Source of the DNA: Paguma larvata
Taxonomy: Eukaryota; Chordata; Mammalia; Carnivora; Viverridae
Length of the DNA stretch: 64,000 nucleotides
Reading direction: 5' to 3'
NCBI GenBank assembly: GCA_030068075.1
Contig: CM057839.1
Location: 17,897,167 to 17,961,166, forward strand
The position numbers and the translations under genes are program-made. Shown in pieces: positions 32,691 through 43,640 of the stretch. Position 1 is the stretch's first letter. Each line of letters opens with the position of its first letter. The notes under the pieces are model-generated. The model was not told the origin of the DNA. It saw only the letters and a program-made list of their open reading frames with translations, and made no database searches.

Positions 32691-32990
32691 AGTGCACAAC
32701 AGAAAAGTTGGAGAGAACTGTTAAATGTTGCAAATATACTGAAGGTACTTTTTGACGAACTAATCAAAAGAAAGGAGCCTAATAGATCTTTGTCCTTCAA
32801 AGCTTTGATCTGAGCAACTGCATAAATACTCATGCCATAAATGGAGACATTCATGACTGGCTTAGAAGCAAGTTTACGGGGAAATCAAGACTTGTGTTTG
32901 AGACATGTTAAGCTTGAGTTTCCACTTGGACATCCAAGTTGAGAGTGGAGTAGGCAGAAGCTCAGGGGAAAAGTTGGTAAATAAGAAGCG

Positions 32991-35210
32991 TGGAGAACAA
33001 ATAAAGTTGAAAGTAAAATCCTTTGCACAGTAAGACTAAGGCTTATTTTAATTTTCTTCTTGCATCTTGATTCGCAAAGCATGAAATCAGCTTCTGTTTT
33101 TATCACAGATGACCTTTACGGTGGACACGGAAGAGGCACCATGAAAGCCCTTTAAGAACAGCCAATTTTACAATGTTTTCTGTAACTCGAACAAGAGCAT
33201 GCTATTTAGTCTGGCCCATAAGAAGATGTCAACAGACCTTTTGTAAGTGCAGAATTGTCCTTTTGTCATACTGTCCTATAACATAAGATCTTAGTTCAGC
33301 TTAGTAGGTTTCATTTATTTTGCACCAAATTTACAAGGAACATGAAACAAATAAATAGCAATTCTGTAAGACTATTAATATGTCAAATCCATAGCAAAAG
33401 AATGTTTGATGTATAAGCAGTCAGAGATGAGAAGGCCTTGCTTAATCAAAAACTTCCTGTTAATCAAGACTAATAGAGGAGAGAGTAATAAATAATCTCT
33501 GACATAGCAAAAGCAGTCACATTTAACTGGAAGATAGATTTTACATATGGTTGATGCGATAGAACTATCAAGCTAACAAGAGCCCTTGGGGCCAGTTTGA
33601 ATATTCATTAATCAGCCCTACTTTGGATTTAACTTAGAATAAAACTGTCAATGAACAAATGAGCTTTTGTAGAAAAGGTGATAAACAAAATCCAATGAAT
33701 TGGCAAATTGGAAAGTCTTGAAAGAGAATAAATGCTGTAAGATTAAGAACTGAATAGAAGACTTGAGCTCAGCTCTCTGCAGGGAACACAAAAGCTTCTC
33801 ACTAAATCAGGTAGCTTTGGAGAACATTGTTTTTTAATGGTTTTTCAAAAAGAAACATCTGCCATGGTAAGGATATATTTTAAGAAAAAATTTTGAAGAA
33901 GGCTTAAACTTTTTAATTCTCTTATTTTCTACAGCATATTGAAAAGACAGGCTTCTAAATAATGGATTATTTTTCAGTTCAAGAATCACTAATCTCATTT
34001 CCTGGATGAGATGATTTATCCAAAATGTACAAATAGATGGTTTTTCTCCAAAGGCAGAGTAATAAGAACCATGATTAATGCAAGGGGGCAGAATTGGCAC
34101 AGGCAGAACTTGGGGTAGTGATCCCAACTAAAATGTCTAGGCAGACAAAATAACTTTACAAAGATCAAATACCTATGTCTAAAACAAAACACATAACAAA
34201 AACAAACAAAGATACCGAAATGGTATCTATACCTACAGTCAACCACAATGTTGAATGGAACCTGACACTCTTAGTGACAAGTGACAAGACAGTTGGGGAG
34301 GTCAAAGTCCCAGCCCCCAACTGAAGGGGGAGCAGATTCTTATCATCTGGGAAGAAGATTCTAGTTTGGACTCATCTCTAAAATGTGTTAACACAAGAGC
34401 CACCAGGATCTTTTTACATGAGATTTCCCAATTCTTTTAATTAAAAAATATTTAAATCCTGCACAATCCACTATTTTGTGGGTCAAATAAATTATAATTC
34501 TTGACTGAATTCAGGGGAATTCAGATTTAAGGGTAAAATTTACCATAGCAGAATATGAAAACTATTATGTATGCATGTCTACAGAGATAGTATACACAGG
34601 CTTTTGCTTGCATCATATGATCTGATATATAAACTGACCAAAGCAAATAGTAATTACCAAAGTACTTACAGATTCATAAAATGTTAGACCTTCAATAGAT
34701 CTTAAATTTAATAGAACCGAAGGTTTAATATTACGTGAATTTTTCTTTAAAAAAGTATGTATCTTTAAAAAAATCAATGTTTTATCATAAAATGTGCAAA
34801 TGGAAAAGTGAAGAAAATAAAGTGTATAATTTAATGTAATGATTATAAGGTGAACATAACTCAGACCAAGAAACAGAGTATTTGTTTGTACTGTGGAAGC
34901 CCCTATCTTATCCATTCCCTTAAAAACTCGTAAAAATAATTTTCTTAACATTATCATAATTTTAATGATAATTTCCCGATTTGCTTTCTATTTTGCTGTA
35001 TTCATCCTTAATATAACTCAGTTTTGCGATATAAAAATCAACAATGTATATAAATGAGGTTCTATTGTATATATCATTACCTTATTGTTTCGTTAGCTCA
35101 GCGTTACATATACTAGAAGTATCCATGGTAAGTGGTTTGTTTGTTTTGGGGTGGGGAGGGTATAAATTCCTCATCTTCTTTGCTATATAATATTCCACTT
35201 ACGAAAATAC
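32991..35210. other. about 2.2 kb without recognised repeats
   Basis: AT-rich unique sequence. Frames at 33834-34127, 34016-34246 and 34613-34957 (114 codons) show no domain. An AAAACAAAAC-like run lies near 34180-34210. Confidence 0.4.
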
Positions 35211-35212
35211 CG

Positions 35213-35300
35213 TAATAAAGCAATCCTCTTATTTTTTAAATGAAGAAACTAAGGCCACGGTCACAACAATTAGTGGCAGGCTGTGGCAAACTTCTCTTTT
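35213..35300 (-). repeat. MIR fragment, antisense
   Basis: TTTTAAATGAAGAAACTAAGGCC, then GGTCACAACAATTAGTGGCAGG, is the antisense MIR core (GATGAGGAAACTGAGGC...GGTCACACAGCTAGTAAGTGGCAG). Confidence 0.55.
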
Positions 35301-35786
35301 TCATGTTTTGTAAAGTTAGCACTGTCTCCCCCTCTCCGGTTTGTGTCAGTGGCAATTTCTGCTGAAGTGAATGTGGACTCAGCCCTGCATCATCAAGCTC
35401 GTCGTTCACAGTGAGGTAGGGAATTCCACTTTAAACATCAGGTAGCTATTTGCTATATAACCTTATTAAGTGTACTGTGCAAAATCTTCTTTTATTTATA
35501 TTGCCACTGGGAAATGTGGGGCGAAAGGGAGAGAAGCCAGAATACCAAATGGGTAGAAGCTTTAAATATTGTCTGAAAATGAGACTGAATGCATCATGTA
35601 CATACTTGTTCAACCTCCAATTAAGAATATCAATATATTCAGCAGCTATCTTTCCTCCTCAGATGTTCTGGAACACAAAGGCAACTCAGAGTTGGAGCTA
35701 GGTACTGAGGAATCAAAGACATGCAGATGGTGATGAAACCCCAGATTCCTTAGGGGGAGAACACCTGGTTAAAAGAAAAGGGGTTT
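35301..35786. other. unclassified DNA
   Basis: An 83-codon frame at 35450-35701 shows no domain. The last 80 bases may belong to the L2 tract that resumes after the SINE. Confidence 0.35.
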
Positions 35787-36000
35787 GGGGTGCCTGGGTG
35801 GCTCAGTCGGTTAAGCATCCGACTTTGACTTAGGTCATGACCTCGCAGGTTCCTGAGTTCAAGCCCTACACTGGGGTGTCTGCTGTCAGTGCGGAGCCCA
35901 CTTCAGATCCTCTGTCCCCCTCTCTCTCTCTGCCCCTCCCTTGTTCTCTCCTCCCTTCCACTTTGTCCCCCTCTCTCTCAAAAAGAAATAAACATTAAAA
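35787..36000 (+). mobile_element. felid SINE
   Basis: Head GGGGTGCCTGGGTGGCTCAG and tail AAAGAAATAAACATTAAAA, ending in a (GA)n run. Flanking AAAAG-rich words are a possible TSD but too simple to be sure. Confidence 0.95.
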
Positions 36001-36009
36001 GAGAGAGAG

Positions 36010-36480
36010 AGAGCTCTGAAAGTTAAGCCTGCGGAAGCACATCATGGAAGGGCTTAGGAGGGTGCGTGGGCTGCAATGGGAATGGATAAGAAGTGGCCAG
36101 GGAAGTGAGAAGGAAAGCAGCAGCATTCTATGGTGTCACAGATGTTAAGAGAAGAGAATGTACCAAAGGCCAACAAAGGGGTCAAAAGCTGTTGCGAGGC
36201 CAGGAAAACGGAATGCCAAGATAACTACTCCATTTAGTAGCAGAGAGGTAACTGGTGACTTCAATAAGAATAGTTTTGGTGGGATGATGGGGCAGAAGGC
36301 TGCCTGCAGAGGGAGTAAGTGGAGGAGGAGAGAAGACCTATACGGTTCTTACAGATGATGTTTTCAGGAACTTTGGGGAACAATGTGATGGCAGGAGTTG
36401 AACCTAGTTGGGTGAACAAGGGAGGTAGGAAGGGGGATATATTTGTTTGTTTGTTTGCTTGTTTGTTTGTAATTTGGAAG
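36010..36480 (-). repeat. L2 LINE fragment, antisense
   Basis: AAGTGAGAAGGAAAGCAGCAG, CCAACAAAGGGGTC, GGTAACTGGTGACTTCAATAAG, then AATAGTTTTGGTGGGATGATGGGGCAGAAGGC. This is the antisense of the L2 segment encoding part of the reverse transcriptase, collinear with, and 5' of, the part seen at 31370-32990. The 66-codon frame 36158-36358 lies in it and is not a gene. Confidence 0.65.
36440..36470. repeat. (TTTG)n microsatellite
   Basis: TTTGTTTGTTTG, CTTG, TTTGTTTGT: about seven tetranucleotide units with one change. Confidence 0.85.
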
Positions 36481-37700
36481 AGTTTAAAATTCCCAAGAAG
36501 AAGGAACGATCTAAAACAACCAGAGAGAAGGGATTGAGCAACAAGGTCTTACCTCAAAGACCACAACAGAAGGGAAGAGGAGAGGGTGGTGGAGGATACA
36601 GATGAAGTCCTCACCAGGTGGCTTCATTTATCTCTAGTCCTATGCTGAAACTACATTTTTTTATTCTAGTAAAATCTTGAGAAACATCCTCAACTATGAC
36701 ACTTGTTTTCTTTCTGTTCTATATTTTCTTGCTGTTGTCCTTCTTCCCGTTCAGTTAGCAAAGAATACTGTGTGCTTGCTATAATGTTTAAATTGGATGT
36801 ATTTCTAGTCTTTGTAAAGTTTCTCAGGAGGTATGGTGCATTTTCTGCTCTGAGATATGGTCTATAATCTCTACCTTCCAACCAAATTTCTAGTAGTTTT
36901 TCTTTCAATTTCCTTCAGTACACAATAGATTCATGGTTAATTATCTATAGACTGTACAAGGGTGCCTGAAGCTGTCACATTTGATATTTAATGTGACAGA
37001 GACTGACATGCCTCATCTGTTTTACTATATCCCCGTGGAAACTGCAAGTTGATGTTTGAGATTGTATGCATCAGGACCCGTCCAGAAATTGCAGACTACA
37101 AAATGCTCTAAGTGTTTAAAGTGAAAGGAATTTATTCCAGAGAATTGGTTACGCAGGTGAAGAAAAGCTGAGGAACCAAACGGCTCATAGCAACTCGACC
37201 TCCAGATGAATAGCGTGAGAAACAAACAGGATTATCAAAGTTTAGGGGCTGAGTCACATATCAAAAGCTGCAAACACTGGGTCCATCCAGAAGAAGTGGG
37301 AGCCCCGGAGGTGATTAGGTTGCAGATACAATCGGAGAAGCTACTCAATGAATTAGAAGTGAGAGAAAAAAACCTGCCTTCTCCCTTCCTCCTTCCAGCA
37401 GGAGCCTGAGTTATGAAACCTGCAGATGACTGCCCCCTCTATTTCATGCAACAGAGCAGGGCAGAAGGTCAGGAATGAACCTGACAGATAGGCCAAAACA
37501 TCACTAACAGGTTGTTTGCATTCCATAACCTTGTCCATGCCCTTTAATTTTAATGAACATCGGTTTTGAGAACTGGGTGAATCACGCGGGGAAAACTCCT
37601 TACCTAGCAGGTGACTATCATAGTGCAGAGGCTCAAGCAATGGGATCTCCTCCTTTCCTTCCTCCCCATGGCCCCCAGCACTCTCACTGTGTGATGATTT
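36481..37700. other. unclassified DNA, LTR-like text at 37090-37430
   Basis: GTTTAAAGTGAAAGGAATTTATTCC...GAAAAGCTGAGGAACC resembles an antisense old LTR or LINE 3' end, but I cannot assign it. Frames at 37206-37409 and 37353-37640 overlap on opposite strands and are probably chance. Confidence 0.35.
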
Positions 37701-37704
37701 TCAA

Positions 37705-37800
37705 ATGCTGATGCTGATCTGGCTAAGTAAAAATCCCCTGGGAAAATCAGATAAATATGTAGATTTCTGGGTTGTATGAGGAAGTTGGCCATGAGGCTCA
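37705..37800 (+). repeat. possible MER5-type hAT fragment
   Basis: AATCCCCTGGGAAAATCAG, then ATGTAGATTTCTGGGTTGTA, resembles the MER5 inner sequence (CCTGGGGAGCTTGTTAAAAATGCAGATTCTTGGGCC). No terminal repeats are seen. Confidence 0.4.
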
Positions 37801-40330
37801 GAAGACTGAATTTAAATAAAACAACAAAAAAAAGGTCATTTTGATGAAGAGTTGTGTTAGTGAATCCATCGCAGGAAACAGATAGAATCATCTTAGGACA
37901 CATTCTACAGTATATCAGTTGCTTGCCACCAACATCATGGGATGTGACTCTCGACTTCTTTCTGGCTCTGCTGGGAGCTTTCTCACATTCTAAATGCTGG
38001 GACACAACAAGTCAGCTCTTATCGGAGGACTCGCTGTGGTTTTTGCTTTTATTTTTTCATTTTTTTTTAGCAGTTTGAAGACTAAATCACTTGGCTTTAT
38101 TTTCCCTTTTCTAATCATCCTGCTCTTCCCAGATATTCACGGGGGGTTCATAAAATGACAAGACTGTATTCTACATGAACAATATTTCAAAGTAGAAGTC
38201 CTGAGTATTACAAAACAAAGAAACAAAAACTAGGAAGCAAATATTAGGCTGAAACCCAGAACCAAATAAAGCACATAATAAATGGTACAGTGGAATATTT
38301 CAGAATAGATACATTTTAGATTCTACTTCAGAGGAAGCCCACTCCATTCAACAAGTAAGTAGGCATTAACTTGGGAGATAGTTACCTGAAGTCGAATTCA
38401 GCAATTCAAGAAGCTCTTTGTCCTTCCCCAAAGAAGTACAACGGTGTAACACAAGTGTAAATGATTTAGCAGATAGCATTTGAGTCCAATTACTGAGCCC
38501 CATATGCTATACGATATTTAAACAGCTGGACCTGCTGTTTCTATATTAAACTATTTCCTTTTAACAGGTTTATGATTTATAGTAGGGCTGTTGATTTAAT
38601 GAGACATAAGAAGCTCATTTTTTCCCCCAGTGAGATTTTTCCCCCAAATACAAATAGGTTTAAGATATTTTTTTAAATGTTAATCATCGTATACCGTTTG
38701 GTTTTGAAACATGGCTTATAACAGAAAGTCCGCTAAACATCTCTGATTATTATTAAGAATCTGTCAACAGTGAGTAGTTGTTTTCCTTAAACGTTGGCAT
38801 CTATCTTTATAGACATTTATTATTTTTTTTTACTAAAATTGGTGTTTCAATAGTATTTTGGAGAATTACTTAAACTACAGTTTCATTTGTTCTTAGTTGT
38901 GTCTATTTTGATACCAAATACTTTGTATATTGGTGCTTTAGGTGAGGGGGTAATGGACAGTGGTATCTAAGAAGGAAGGAAAGTTAAGTATTTCTCTGAA
39001 CAGTGACCCTGGTTGTGTCCTGGGCTGGGTCTTCTACCGACTCCTTCCTGGTGAGGTCAGGCAAGCCCATTTGCTGCTGTTAGTGTCTATGTCATGTGAA
39101 GTTGTGGAAATTCCCCAGAGAAGAGTCTCTAGTTAATGGGATATGTTTAAAGATAAAATAAGTTACATATAACGAGATTCAATCCTTTAAACTGTTGAAT
39201 CGCTATAATAATCTATAGCCACAAACTTGCAGAGAATGCAATTAAACAATATGATGAAATGTTTGTGAAATCATTGCACTTCGAAGCACTTACAATGTGT
39301 GGCCTGACTATGCCACACGAGTTTGTGAAGGAATATGCAGTTTATCCTCTATGTAAAAAATGTCATATATAGATATTAAAACTATCAGGAAGTTTTCTCT
39401 GTCACTTATAACTCTGCAACTCTTATTTCACTTTCCACCTAAAGGGAAATTATATGTTAATTAGCATTAAAGACGAAATACCAGATATGACTCTCAATCC
39501 TTGTCACAAGAAACTTTCATGATTTCAACAAAGAACTATTCTACAACTTAATTCACTTGATTGGCAAAATCCTAGCTATTCTGCTCGAGTTACTGAAATG
39601 CTAGGAGTCAGCTGTGAAGCTGGCAGGCTATATGCAGAGAGTCAAATAAATACTTAAAAGATTTTAAATCCTTAGAATGGTGTGTCATTAGTGCTGCACA
39701 CCCGTGGAAACAAAAACAAATTCCTTAACACCCACCATTGGAACTTTTCAGCCAGAGTTTTGAAGCATGTTAATAGAGGGAATCTTTGTTATGGACAGAG
39801 AGAGAGTTCTGCTACTTTAGTCCTAAAACTACAGCAACTTATAAATTTAGTCATCCACATAATATCTGCTACTTACATGGGTTTTCACCAAGAACAATTT
39901 TTCATGATCCTGATGAAAGTGAAGACTTTTTGAGACAATATCTTCTTGTTAGATCCTGAGATTAGCTTTGGCTACCCTCAGAGCAGAACTACTTATAGAA
40001 AATGAAGCATCAATGTAATTTAATTATAGAAAGAATTCTATTTTTATGAGCTAGTTGGGCTTCATTATCAGTATGACCCTATAGCACTTAGAGCCCGTAG
40101 CATCTATGATGATTGAATCAACTAAATATTCACTCGGCTTGATGGTTGCCTATGTCAAAAAAACCAAAACAGAAACACGCAAACAAAAAGAAACAAAAGA
40201 AAATCTCCCAAGACACTTTTAAGATAATGCCTCTGCCTACTTTAGTGAAAACAGTGAGAACCCTTTGGCTCAAAGACTCTACTTTTCAATCATTCTGGTT
40301 CTAGACAGGATTTTACCATCTCATGCATGT
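37801..40330. other. about 2.5 kb of unique AT-rich DNA
   Basis: No recognised transposon and no frame with a domain. A 133-codon antisense frame at 37604-38005 begins inside this stretch; its composition gives no family. This is among the longest repeat-free runs in the window and is a fair candidate for conserved non-coding sequence. Confidence 0.4.
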
Positions 40331-40338
40331 ATTGTCAC

Positions 40339-40460
40339 ATTATATTAAATATATTAATATTTATAATATTTAAAATAATATTTAATAATATATATTTAAT
40401 ATAAATATATTAAATATATTAAATATTAAATACATTATTAAATAACTTGAATATATATTA
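40339..40460. repeat. AT-only low-complexity tract
   Basis: Over 100 bases of almost pure A/T, built from ATTAAATAT/AATATTTA words that are mutually inverted. It is a duplex-unwinding or matrix-attachment type sequence by composition. Confidence 0.85.
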
Positions 40461-40857
40461 TGAATGAAATATCTGAATGAAAATTTTGTTTCTATGATAA
40501 TATGCACTGCTTTTCTTTTTTTAGAAAAACAAGGACTTAGAACACCTGAAGAGGGAAAGACAGATGTACTGGGAAAATATTCTCAGTTCGTTCTTGGTTT
40601 CTTGGGCCTCTTGCCATCCTCAAAAAAAACGACAGTTTATCTTACAATTTTACCTCCTTCTCAAAAATGCTTTGGGAATGCTTTTTAAATTTGAGATCAT
40701 CCAAACCTATCCAGGAACCGGGATTTTTATTGCAGTATTTTTTTTTTTATTTTTTTTTCCAACCAAACCAAGAACAAAAAAAAAAAACCAACCTGATTCT
40801 GGTGCAACTTTTCCCATGCTACATGTACAAATGTATATATGCACACGTAGTTTTGTG

Positions 40858-40883
40858 TATGTGTGTGTGTGTGTGTGTGTGTG
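40858..40883. repeat. (TG)n microsatellite
   Basis: About 13 TG units followed by GCGC, with a GATA-type run (ATAGATAGATGGATAGATAG) about 15 bases downstream. Confidence 0.95.
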
Positions 40884-41210
40884 CGCAAACATACATATAG
40901 ATAGATGGATAGATAGACTAGGTAGCTACAGATAGTATCAGTCACCTTACAAACTGCCTGAGGTAATAAAAAAGAGTGACTTAGAGATACATTCGCATCA
41001 AATGGAACTTTGGCTGTATCTCAAGAGGTTATCTGTAATAATAAATAAAAGTCAAACAATATGACGGGTACGCACACACTCCCACAAGAGGGTAGGAAGT
41101 GGCTCACAGACAGAAGCTACAAGGCACTCTCTCTGCACACTCGCTGGGCATGTGATGATACACTGGTCCAGTGTGTTAAGCTCCTGATTTCCACTTTGTA
41201 AATTAGACTG

Positions 41211-41340
41211 CGTGACGTGAAGTAAGCCAGCCCGCATTCACGGATCGCCCACTGCCGGTGTGGGATTCCGTGCCAGTGCTGTGTTCGCCTGCTTATGCGC
41301 TCGGGACCGCGGTGCGGACCTCTCTCCATCAGCTGGCCGG
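41211..41340. promoter_or_regulatory. small CpG-rich cluster with CRE-like site
   Basis: About 14 CpG dinucleotides occur in 130 bp, in a window where CpG is otherwise rare outside young SINEs. The left edge has TGACGTGA (41213-41220), one base off a palindromic CRE. ACCGCGG and two GCCGG words follow to the right. It shows none of the felid SINE signature. An unmethylated mini-island or an unannotated promoter/first exon is a possibility, but no TATA or clear splice donor lets me fix a transcript or strand. Confidence 0.4.
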
Positions 41341-41579
41341 GAGCCAGAGAAAGGAAGGAAACTCACAAAACTATTAAGCAGTGCTTTGCCTCCTCTTGAA
41401 CTTTGTTATCTTTCTCTGTGTAAATTATTTTTGTTTTTTCTTTTTTTGGAGGCAAGGGGTTGGGGGTAGAGGAAAAGAGAACAAAAAAATTAACTTTGGA
41501 AGCCTTTACTCTGTCCTTTGTTTTTGAGCCCTATGTAGTCTTGGGAAAAGTTATCAAAAAATAAATTGTTAAGAGTGTT
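41341..41579. other. unclassified DNA flanking the CpG cluster
   Basis: Contains a T-rich run (TTTTTGTTTTTTCTTTTTTT) near 41428 and no recognised repeat. Confidence 0.4.
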
Positions 41580-41760
41580 GGGACACCTGGGTGGCTCAGT
41601 CAGTTAAGCATCTGACTCTTGATATCAGCTCAGGTCATGATCTCAGGGTTGTGAGATCAAGTCCAGTCCATGCTCAGTGTGGAGTCTGCCTGGGATTCTC
41701 TCTCCCTCCCTCCCTCTCTTCTCTCTTTCTCTCTCTCAAGATAAATAAATATTAAAAAAA
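41580..41760 (+). mobile_element. felid SINE, first of a head-to-tail pair
   Basis: Head GGGACACCTGGGTGGCTCAG, short middle lacking part of the usual linker, tail AAGATAAATAAATATTAAAAA. Followed after about 10 bp by another SINE in the same orientation. Confidence 0.95.
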
Positions 41761-41770
41761 AAGAATCTTA

Positions 41771-41992
41771 GGGGTGTCCGGGTGGCTCAGTTGGTTCAGT
41801 GTCCGACTTTGGCTCAGGTCATGATCTCACAATTTGTGAGTTTGAGCTTCACATCAGGCTCTGTGCTGACAGCTCCACGCCTGGAGCCTGCTTTGGATTC
41901 TGTGTCTCCCTCTCTCTCTGCCCCTCCCCTGCTCTCTCTCTCTCTCTTTCAAAAATAAACATTAAAAAATAATAAAAAAATAAAAAATAAAA
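41771..41992 (+). mobile_element. felid SINE, second of the pair
   Basis: Head GGGGTGTCCGGGTGGCTCAG, tail CAAAAATAAACATTAAAAAA passing into (AAT)n/(A)n. AAGAATCTTA (41761-41770) and AAGGATCTTA (41993-42002) are a 10-bp TSD with one mismatch. This shows a separate insertion at the tail of the preceding SINE rather than a tandem duplication. Confidence 0.96.
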
Positions 41993-42002
41993 AAGGATCT
42001 TA

Positions 42003-43105
42003 ATTATAATTTATTTTAAAATCAAATATAACACAAAGTACAAATAATAAATACTGCAGTGCAGAAGTCATATGCTGGCCACAAGAAGGCTTATGGAATA
42101 AAAGGAACAAAAACAAGGGAGACAAATATAATAAGTGAGGACAATACCAAAGAAAGGCTAGAGATTAGTTCCTAAATACCTTTATCACTGAAGGCATCAT
42201 CTGAGAAAGAATATTTCGGATGCACGAGGACAGGGAATAGATCTGAGGAAGCGTGATGACTTTCAACTCTACTCACAGATTTAATAAAATCCACAGAGAT
42301 CATAAAGAGGCAGCTGCTTTGTGAAAATGAAATGCTAACGTTCACAATTATAATTTTTACACCCACAGCCATAAAGTACAGAAAGGTATTAGGTTCTTTT
42401 CTAATGCAATAGATGTGTAATTTATGTATATTACAGCAGATTAAAATCATTTGAGGTAAGAGGAAAACCCCTACTGATAGGCATGCATTTGGCCATTTGA
42501 AATATGCCTAGAAAGCACTTACATAGATAAACACCTATTAGGAAGAGAGAATAAAAGGAATGTCGTACCTGAAGCAAGAATTATAATAAACACCACTCTA
42601 AGAAGACAGGAGGAATCATGACACGTTACTGAAGTTTTAAACAAATGTTAAGAATGGAAACAGTTTCAAGTTTATTTTAAGCAGGTTTATTTTAGCTCAC
42701 ATCGATATTTTAAAAAGGTTTTTGAAGACTTAACTGAGAGAGGAAGGAGAGAAGCACCTATCTCGTCATTCTTTCCTAAAGAGACTTGATGTGGGAAAGT
42801 GAAAAGTGAGATGGACAGAAATCCGGACAGGATGCGAGGTGCCGAGAGAGCTGCATTCTGACTGGAGGCACAGCACGCAGCCTCAGGAAGGAGAAAGGGA
42901 CATTTACAGATCCAGGTGGAACAGCAGTGACAGTACTTGCTTAAAAAAACCACATACGAAATGAAAATGAGGTCTACAGGAGGTCTCAGGGTTAATCAGA
43001 GTAGAAATGGGTGGGTTCACAGGATCCTGCAGGCAAATCAAGGAAGAATAGGAAACATAACCTTCTTTCTGAAACTAAAATTCTCAATTCATTAATTTAT
43101 TAGGC
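42003..43105. other. unique AT-rich DNA
   Basis: Frames at 42172-42450 and 42687-42953 on the minus strand show no domain. No repeat recognised. Confidence 0.4.
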
Positions 43106-43109
43106 ACTA

Positions 43110-43640
43110 TAACTCGAGGCTTAGGAGCATGGGGTTTGGTGTCAGACTGACACAGATTTAAATTCTGGTCCTACCATTATAAGATCTTGGGTAAATCATT
43201 TCACTTTTGTAAGCCACTGTTTTTCTATCTATGAAATGGGTATAATCATGTCACCTCACAGGATGACTATGGGAATTAAATCAATTAAATTTTATTTTTT
43301 TTATTATAATAGTTTATTTCAAATTGGTTTACATATAACACCCAGTGTTCATCCCAATACGTGTCCTCTTTAATGTACGTCACCCCCTCTCCCCCCTCCC
43401 TCACCTCCCTCACCCTCAGCTTGTTCTTAGTCTTTGAGAGTCTCTTATGTTTTATCTCCCTCCCTCTCTGTGTCTTTTTTTCCTTTCCCCTCTTCCCCTC
43501 CCCCTGGTTTTTGCTTAGTCTCACAAAGTCCACCTATTCATGGAAACATATGGTATCTGTCTTTTTCTGACTATCTCAATTAAATTTTAAAAACACTTCA
43601 AAAAGTGCCTGGCACTTAGTGTCGGTAAGTGATTGAATTT
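43110..43640 (+). repeat. MIR SINE split by a young L1
   Basis: The left part 43110-43280 holds the tRNA-derived and core text (GGGGTTTGGTGTCAGACTGACACAG, TTGGGTAAATCATTTCACTT, CTATGAAATGGGTATAATCA). The right part 43590-43640 has AAAGTGCCTGGCACTTAGTG. Both halves are collinear with MIR. The L1 insert 43295-43575 separates them. Confidence 0.8.
43295..43575 (-). mobile_element. young 5'-truncated L1 3' end, antisense
   Basis: Antisense carnivore L1 3' UTR (ATGTAACACCCAGTGTTCAT-like, then a C-rich CCCCCTCTCCCCCCTCCCTC tract). It stops at a GACTATCT 5' truncation point at the last ORF2 codons. The 14-bp TSD TCAATTAAATTTTA is identical at 43281-43294 and 43576-43589. The sequence is nearly the same as the 13344-13784 copy in reverse complement. 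Confidence 0.95.

Larger units (their letters stand above)
31370..32990 (-). repeat. L2 LINE, antisense, interrupted by a SINE and an MLT1 LTR
   Basis: Antisense L2 phrases are found in three segments. 31370-31994 contains GGCACTGTGCTAGGACCTAG, GGTGCTGGAATAAAGGGAGA, CAGCAAGTGCAAAGGCCCCTGGC and ATAATGGGAAGTCACTGGAAC. 32225-32342 contains GTACTAGGCTGCTGTGGAG. 32691-32990 contains GATCTGAGCAACTGCATAAA, GAGACATGTTAAGCTTGAG and CACTTGGACATCCAAGTTGAG. Together they restore one collinear element with two later insertions. No usable frame remains. Confidence 0.75.

Noticed and set aside
34613..34957. 114-codon minus-strand frame, Leu/Ile/Phe-rich
   Set aside because: Hydrophobic look results from AT-rich codons; no membrane-protein organisation or context.
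37090..37430. Antisense LTR- or LINE-like text
   Set aside because: Some words look familiar, but neither ends nor a family order could be established.
37604..38005. 133-codon minus-strand frame
   Set aside because: It overlaps frames on the other strand and crosses a possible MER5 relic. No domain recognised.
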